Shown: in pieces, positions 6,447 to 9,268 of the stretch
How positions within the stretch are numbered: position 1 is the stretch's first letter
Layout of the letters: each line of letters starts with the position of its first letter
DNA from: Pyrobaculum sp.
Lineage (GTDB): Archaea; Thermoproteota; Thermoprotei; Thermoproteales; Thermoproteaceae
Assembly (NCBI GenBank): GCA_022759345.1
Contig: JAEMPK010000118.1
Coordinates: 1 to 9,268 of the forward strand
Direction of reading: 5' to 3'
DNA length: 9,268 nt
Notes under the pieces: model-generated
What the model was told of the DNA's origin: nothing
The model's database searches: none
Seen by the model: the letters and a program-made list of their open reading frames with translations, nothing else
Translations under genes and position numbers: made by a program

Positions 6447-7076
6447 GTGGACCTCCTAGCCAAGGGCGCAGAGGCCGAGATATACGTCGTAGACTGGTTT
6501 GGGATGAGGGCAGTTTTGAAGTGGCGCAAGCCGAAGAGATACCGAGACCCCGCCCTGGACCACCAGATAAGGAGGCGGAGAACCATAAACGAGGTGCGGA
6601 ACATGTACATAGCCCATACAATTGGTGTCAAGGTGCCCGCCGTGTACTTCTTCGACCCCGAAAAAACTGTAATAATAATGGAGTACGTAGCTGGAGAAAA
6701 CCTACGCGAGTTGCTCAACCGCGGCGACTACGGCTACTTGAGAGACGTGGGCGTGTTGGTGGGCAGGATGCACCGCGCCGGACTGATACACGGAGACCTA
6801 GCCCCCACAAACATCATACTGTCGCGAGGAGACCTCTACTTCATAGACTTCGGACTGGGCGACATACGGCGGGGATGGACGCGCAGGACAGCCATATTAA
6901 TGGCAAGAGACGTAAACGTCCTGCTGAGGACGCTGGACCTCTACGGGGACAAAGCCGAGAAGCTGAGAAACCTCTTCTGGACAGGCTACAGGGAGGAAAT
7001 GGGCCAAAGGGCAAACGCCGTAGAAAAAGAAGTGGCGAAAATAAGAGCATCAGGCCGCTACGCAGAACGAACATAG
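6447..7076 (+). CDS. bud32: KEOPS complex kinase/ATPase Bud32
   Basis: A 209-residue small atypical kinase of the Bud32/PRPK family. In KEOPS it stimulates Kae1 in making the tRNA t6A37 modification, using ATP hydrolysis. Visible motifs: the short nucleotide loop AKGAEAEIY (5-13), the invariant Lys25 in AVLKW, the family signature KRYRDPALD (30-38), Glu49 in TINEVR, the hinge MEYVAG (78-83), the catalytic loop IHGDLAPTNII (Asp117, Asn122) and IDFGLG (Asp134). The basic C-terminal tail ends in ASGRYAERT, as in other archaeal members. Here Bud32 stands alone, not fused to Kae1 as in many euryarchaea. The GTG start is fixed because the loop motif begins four residues later; an AGGAGG lies only a few bases upstream, so a leaderless or very short leader is likely. 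Confidence 0.93.
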   Translation: MDLLAKGAEAEIYVVDWFGMRAVLKWRKPKRYRDPALDHQIRRRRTINEVRNMYIAHTIGVKVPAVYFFDPEKTVIIMEYVAGENLRELLNRGDYGYLRDVGVLVGRMHRAGLIHGDLAPTNIILSRGDLYFIDFGLGDIRRGWTRRTAILMARDVNVLLRTLDLYGDKAEKLRNLFWTGYREEMGQRANAVEKEVAKIRASGRYAERT

Positions 7077-7115
7077 CCCCAGCCAGCAAATCCACAATCC
7101 ACACATCCACCGCCG

Positions 7116-7150
7116 CCTCCGCCGGCGCGACAACTGCGCCGGCGCGGAGG
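7116..7150 (+). terminator. GC-rich hairpin downstream of bud32
   Basis: CCTCCG (7116-7121) and CCGGCGC (7122-7128) pair with GCGCCGG (7136-7142) and CGGAGG (7145-7150). This gives a 13-bp stem with a 7-base loop and a two-base bulge. It lies 40 bases after the bud32 stop. A run of six T follows only at 7168-7173, after the next TATA box, so intrinsic termination is possible but not proven; mRNA 3'-end protection is an alternative. Confidence 0.45.
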
Positions 7151-7155
7151 GCATG

Positions 7156-7163
7156 TTTATAAA
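7156..7163 (+). promoter_or_regulatory. TATA box of the secreted-protein gene
   Basis: TTTATAAA is centred about 20 bases before the ATG at 7179 and about 41 bases before the GTG at 7201. If the transcript starts about 25 bases downstream (around 7184), GTG 7201 would have a short leader containing GAGGGGG as a ribosome binding site. Confidence 0.6.
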
Positions 7164-7200
7164 GCCGTTTTTTGAGACATGTTGAGGGGGCATTCCGCTG

Positions 7201-7470
7201 GTGGTGTTGGCGCTGTCTGTCGCCGTGGTTGCTGGCTATGTGGAGGTTTATGTGGAAGACGGCCCCGACTTAGACGGCTTACATATATACGCGTGGGACG
7301 GGGGAGAGTGGGTGCCTGTAGGTGTGACCTACGTCCCGGAGTACGTCGACACCTACATAGCCGCCGCTGGGCAGTGGGCGCCGATGCCTTACTACAACAT
7401 GTCTAGATACATACTGCACATACCCAGAGAGGCCCTTACACACAGCCCGCCGGACACGCCCCCGGCCTAG
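7201..7470 (+). CDS. Probable secreted protein, N-terminal part (possibly frameshifted)
   Basis: Eighty-nine residues beginning with a hydrophobic stretch VLALSVAVVAGYVEVYV that looks like a signal peptide or membrane anchor. A beta-rich acidic and aromatic segment follows (HIYAWDGGEWVPVG, YVPEYVDTYIAAAGQW), typical of archaeal extracellular proteins. I recognise no family. Two starts are possible. GTG 7201 is in frame as it stands and has GAGGGGG ten bases upstream. Alternatively, if the G5 run at 7186-7190 were G4, the ATG at 7179 would give MLRGIPLVVLALSVAVVAG, a better signal peptide with a positive n-region. The frame ends at TAG 7468, right after a C5 run, and coding character continues in the next frame, so this and the 7475-7897 frame are probably one gene of roughly 230 residues. 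Confidence 0.6.
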   Translation: MVLALSVAVVAGYVEVYVEDGPDLDGLHIYAWDGGEWVPVGVTYVPEYVDTYIAAAGQWAPMPYYNMSRYILHIPREALTHSPPDTPPA

Positions 7471-7474
7471 AGAA

Positions 7475-7897
7475 ATGGACCTGGAGGTGCAGAACGGGAC
7501 GAGGAAGGCAGCGGTGGAGCTGGCGGTGGGCAGAACACCCATCACTAAAGGAAACTTCACACCAATCACTAGGTACGCGCTAGGCGACAAGCAGCCCAAG
7601 ACCCCCTACCGCGGGAAGTTCGTAAACCCGCCGATAAGGCCGCCTAAGAACGACGCCGCAACAGAAGCGGACACGGCAAGCTACGCCGTATCGCCAGAGA
7701 CAGCCATCTACCCAATAGAAAACTTCAGGCCAGCAACCGTAAGTAGCTCCTACATGTCGGCGGACTCAACCCTCTGGACCGGAGTCCTCGTCGACATGTC
7801 GACGGCTCAACTAGCCCACTGCACCCTCCTAAAGTCTCAAGAGGGGACACGAAAAGCCAACGGCAACGTAACCGAAGTACGCTGTGGGGGGCTTTGA
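7475..7897 (+). CDS. Probable continuation of the secreted protein (C-terminal part)
   Basis: One hundred and forty residues starting at an ATG four bases after the stop of the preceding frame, with codon use like the neighbours. The frame is open upstream: shortening the C5 run at 7459-7463 by one base would join the two parts as DTPRPREMDLEVQNG without a stop. The sequence is rich in Thr, Pro, Ala and Asn, has no cysteine motif or membrane segment, and ends in NGNVTEVRCGGL. It could be the exposed part of a surface protein, which would suit several N-glycosylation-type sequons (NGT, NFT, NVT). No family is recognised. It could instead be a separate gene, but no promoter is seen in front of it. 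It ends just 7 bases before the 3' end of the convergent tRNA gene. Confidence 0.5.
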   Translation: MDLEVQNGTRKAAVELAVGRTPITKGNFTPITRYALGDKQPKTPYRGKFVNPPIRPPKNDAATEADTASYAVSPETAIYPIENFRPATVSSSYMSADSTLWTGVLVDMSTAQLAHCTLLKSQEGTRKANGNVTEVRCGGL

Positions 7898-7924
7898 TAA
7901 AGACTGGCGGGCCCGGTGGGATTC

Positions 7925-7943
7925 GTAGGCCGGCTCTCGCCGT
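7925..7943 (-). other. tRNA-Arg intron 2 (19 nt, T-loop position 56/57)
   Basis: The segment sits inside the T loop between TTC and GAAT. Exon GGTT can pair with intron GGCC (two GC and two GU pairs), and an intron hairpin GGC/GCC with a GAGA loop lies beyond, which gives a plausible relaxed splicing motif. A cut one base earlier (55/56) gives the same mature sequence because a C occurs at both borders. Confidence 0.8.
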
Positions 7944-7969
7944 GAACCCACGACCTACGGCTTAGGAGG

Positions 7970-7994
7970 CACGGCGGACCGGAGGCTGGGTCCT
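7970..7994 (-). other. tRNA-Arg intron 1 (25 nt, position 30/31)
   Basis: This segment interrupts the anticodon stem, not the loop. Its 3' part (CCGCC on the minus strand, 7977-7973) pairs with exon bases GGCGG (7999-7995), leaving an AGG bulge at the 5' splice site, as in a relaxed bulge-helix-bulge recognised by the archaeal splicing endonuclease. The exact cut could be off by a base; the position is set by restoring the C31-G39 pair. Confidence 0.8.
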
Positions 7995-8043
7995 CCGCCG
8001 CTCTATCCTGACTGAGCTACGGGCCCTGTTTTCCACATGTCTC

Positions 8044-8740
8044 GTGTTTTTAAGTTTTACAGCGTGTCTAGGGCTCGTATTTGTTGGAGGTCTGTTTCTG
8101 TACTTCTTTATTTTTCAAGTGTTTCTCAAGTCTTGGTGGCTTTCTGGGTTTTCATGGCCGTTGTCTTAATCTACCCGCGAGGCGCCGTGTGCCGGCGTTT
8201 ACGGCCACTGCGTTGTATGTCGGCTATTTATGGGGTTTGTCTCTCTTCGTCGTGTTGTCTCTTTTAGACGACAAAGTGAGGCGTGTGTTGCGGGGACTTG
8301 CCGCGGAGTTGGCCTACTTAGCCGTCGTCGACACTTCGATCTTGCCGCCGCGGAGCCTTCTTAGATTCCGGCTTTCTAGAGTAGTTACTCCTGAGGTGGT
8401 TTCTTATCTGGCCATGAGGATTGGAGGAGATGAGCTCGACGTTTTGACCAACTCTATGCTGGGGATAAGACTCGGCGGCGTTCCAAGATGCGACTTGCTT
8501 ATGGAGGTGTTGCCAGAGCTTCATAAGCTGTGCCTAGTCTTGAGGAGCAGGGGAGGAGAGCCTCTGTATAGGGTGTTGCCAGAAGTGGTTGTGCCGTTGG
8601 CGATCTCCGCCTCGGCTGCGGGGTTTGAGGAAGGCGACGTGTTGCTGACTAGCTATAGAGCAGCCGCTACAAGGAGGAATACAGACGTCGCCGCCGCGAT
8701 GAGGTACTTCAGAAAGTGGTATCTCGTCGCCAAGTTTTGA
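8044..8740 (+). CDS. Membrane-anchored hypothetical protein, apparently frameshifted
   Basis: Read across one shift this is about 231 residues. The first frame, from GTG 8044, gives a hydrophobic segment (FLSFTACLGLVFVGG, then LFLYFFIFQVFL) that looks like a transmembrane helix and ends WPLS followed by TAA at 8167. Dropping one T there continues as NLPARRRVPAF in the frame that then stays open to 8740, with a second hydrophobic helix (TALYVGYLWGLSLFVVLSLL, about 8204-8263). The remaining 150 residues form a soluble, Leu/Val/Arg-rich domain, probably cytoplasmic, with RCDLLMEVLPELHKLCLVL and a basic end YFRKWYLVAKF. No family is recognised. The uninterrupted frame alone runs from a TTG at 8081, but its first 40 residues have poor character. 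The region after 8180 is solidly coding; the N-terminus is uncertain. Confidence 0.55.
8047..8053 (-). promoter_or_regulatory. TATA box of tRNA-Arg
   Basis: Read on the minus strand, TTAAAAA is centred 24 bases upstream of the tRNA 5' end at 8026, so the primary transcript should begin at or near the mature 5' end. The box lies inside the first codons of the divergent membrane-protein frame on the + strand. Confidence 0.6.
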
Positions 8741-8852
8741 GACTTACGGCTGGAGACCGTCGTGAGTAGCCGATGCTTCTAGTCGCTCTTCGAAACAAGT
8801 CTTGACGCATATTTAAAACGCCACGGCGGTGCTGAACGTCGCGTAGCATTCT

Positions 8853-8862
8853 AATTTTTAAA
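8853..8862 (+). promoter_or_regulatory. TATA box of trmI (leaderless)
   Basis: AATTTTTAAA is centred 23-24 bases upstream of the GTG at 8881. A second AT-rich element (ATATTTAAAA, about 8809-8818) lies further upstream and has no gene in its expected position. Confidence 0.65.
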
Positions 8863-8880
8863 CAAGGGGGAGTCTTCTCT

Positions 8881-9268
8881 GTGTTTAGACGGGGTGATTG
8901 GGTCTTGTTGGTTGAGGAGCGTGGGGGGTTTAGGACTGTGGTGAGGGCGGGAGGCGGGGAGGTGCAGACGGTCAGGGGGTATGTCGATACTGACGCCTAG
9001 GTGGGGCGGGGGGGGGGGCGCGGGGGGGGGGCCGGGCCCCCGGGCCGGGGGGCAGGGCGATCCGGCGGTCTTGGGGGGGGCGCCTCATGGCTTTCGGTGG
9101 TTTCGTCCATTGGAGTAAGGTTTAGGGCTGTGCCGGCCACGGTTTTCGACGTGATTGAACATAAATTTCGTCTAGGTGCCCAGGCCATATATCCTAAAGA
9201 CGCAGTTTACATAGTCAAGGCCGCGGCGGTGGGCCCCGGCTCGGTGGTGGCTGAGGCGGGGACGGGCT
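8881..9268 (+). CDS. trmI: tRNA (adenine-N1)-methyltransferase TrmI, 5' part, interrupted and truncated by window edge
   Basis: This enzyme methylates N1 of adenine in the T loop (A57/A58) of tRNA using S-adenosylmethionine. The first 39 residues, from a leaderless GTG, show the N-terminal beta domain (MFRRGDWVLLVEERGGF, then VQTVRGYVDTDA). A TAG at 8998 then stops the frame. From about 9082 the same frame resumes with VVSSIGVRFRAVPATVFDVIEHKF, then AQAIYPKDAVYIVKAAAVGPGSVVAEAGTG, the family linker and SAM-binding motif I, running off the window. The 84 bases between (8998-9081) encode only Gly, Arg, Pro and Ala and have no counterpart in the family. The two parts would join sensibly as DALVGASW. 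Either the block is an assembly fault or it is a real insertion that inactivates the gene. Confidence 0.8.
8998..9081. repeat. Extreme G/C block with long G runs inside trmI
   Basis: Eighty-four bases that are almost entirely G and C, with G on the + strand in runs of 4, 11, 10, 6 and 8 (9003-9006, 9008-9018, 9022-9031, 9047-9052, 9073-9080). Short palindromes GGGCCC and CCCGGG lie at 9034-9044. The flanks have normal base use. The block keeps the reading frame of trmI (84 is a multiple of three) apart from the TAG at its left border. It could fold as a G-quadruplex, but low-quality base calling is an equally good explanation. Confidence 0.7.

Larger units (their letters stand above)
7905..8026 (-). 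tRNA. tRNA-Arg (anticodon CCT) with two non-canonical introns and encoded CCA
   Basis: On the minus strand the acceptor arms GGGCCCG (8026-8020) and CGGGCCC (7915-7909) pair perfectly, followed by discriminator G (7908) and CCA (7907-7905). The D arm GCTC/GAGC spans 8017-8000. Removing 25 bases (7994-7970) joins GCGG to CCTCCTAA, making a 5-bp anticodon stem GCGGC/GCCGT with loop CTCCTAA and anticodon CCT (7966-7964). This intron lies between positions 30 and 31. Removing 19 bases (7943-7925) restores a standard T arm GTGGG-TTCGAAT-CCCAC; this intron lies at 56/57. The mature tRNA is 75 nt before CCA. The first intron shows a splicing-like fold: GGCGG pairs with CCGCC, a 3-base bulge AGG follows, and the intron closes with ACC/GGT. 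Such multi-intron tRNAs are known in Thermoproteales. Confidence 0.9.

Noticed and set aside
5869..6621. 250-residue - strand frame as a separate gene
   Set aside because: Only 6043-6405 of it is meaningful, as the N-terminal part of the radical SAM protein; the rest is antisense to bud32 or out of frame.
6521..7162. 213-residue + strand Arg-rich frame overlapping bud32
   Set aside because: It is an out-of-frame shadow of the strongly supported bud32 gene.
8998..9081. Archaeal bulge-helix-bulge intron or inserted mobile element in trmI
   Set aside because: The block is nearly pure G/C with no specific splice fold, no terminal repeats and no coding content, so neither explanation is supported.
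444..9268. C/D box small RNAs, common in Pyrobaculum
   Set aside because: The few RTGATGA-like strings (for example near 3006 on the minus strand and 3436 on the plus strand) lie inside the DHH gene and lack properly placed D, C' and D' boxes.
1..9268. CRISPR array, insertion sequence, provirus or defence system
   Set aside because: No spaced direct repeats, transposase, integrase, toxin-antitoxin or Cas motifs are visible; the content is mostly housekeeping.

Overview
The window looks like chromosomal DNA of a hyperthermophilic crenarchaeon of the Thermoproteales, most likely Pyrobaculum or a close relative. The signs are archaeal information-processing genes (exosome Rrp42, ribosomal protein L37Ae, a Brix protein, prefoldin beta, KEOPS subunits), strong TATA boxes about 20-26 bases upstream of start codons with no leader (leaderless transcripts), many GTG starts, and a tRNA with two introns at non-canonical positions. 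No viral, CRISPR or insertion-sequence gene is visible. The genus is inferred from gene content and style, not from a search.

Left part (1-3619, + strand) is a dense informational block. It holds the 3' end of rrp42, a 521-base stretch without a convincing gene, rpl37ae, a Brix/Imp4-like gene, pcc1 (KEOPS), prefoldin beta, a DUF3194-type gene and a DHH phosphoesterase. Spacings are short, and several stop/start overlaps imply co-transcription. Ribosome biogenesis, RNA turnover, tRNA modification and protein folding are grouped here.

The middle (3608-7076) alternates strands. A zinc-ribbon protein (-) and a 54-residue cysteine protein (+) diverge from one TATA box placed exactly midway between their start codons. 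An unrecognised 299-residue protein (+) converges on a PflX-type radical SAM gene (-). That gene diverges from bud32 (+), the KEOPS kinase, again across one near-symmetric AT tract. The radical SAM gene carries a one-base frameshift.

The right part (7077-9268) holds a GC-rich hairpin, a likely secreted protein split over two frames, a tRNA-Arg(CCT) on the - strand with introns at 30/31 and 56/57, a membrane-anchored hypothetical protein with an apparent frameshift, and the start of trmI (tRNA m1A methyltransferase). trmI is interrupted by an 84-base, almost pure G/C block with G runs up to 11.

A striking pattern is that every apparent reading-frame lesion lies to the right of position 6040. 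Either this half is of poor sequence quality, or these are real slippage mutations, which would be notable because Pyrobaculum is known to lack MutS/MutL mismatch repair.
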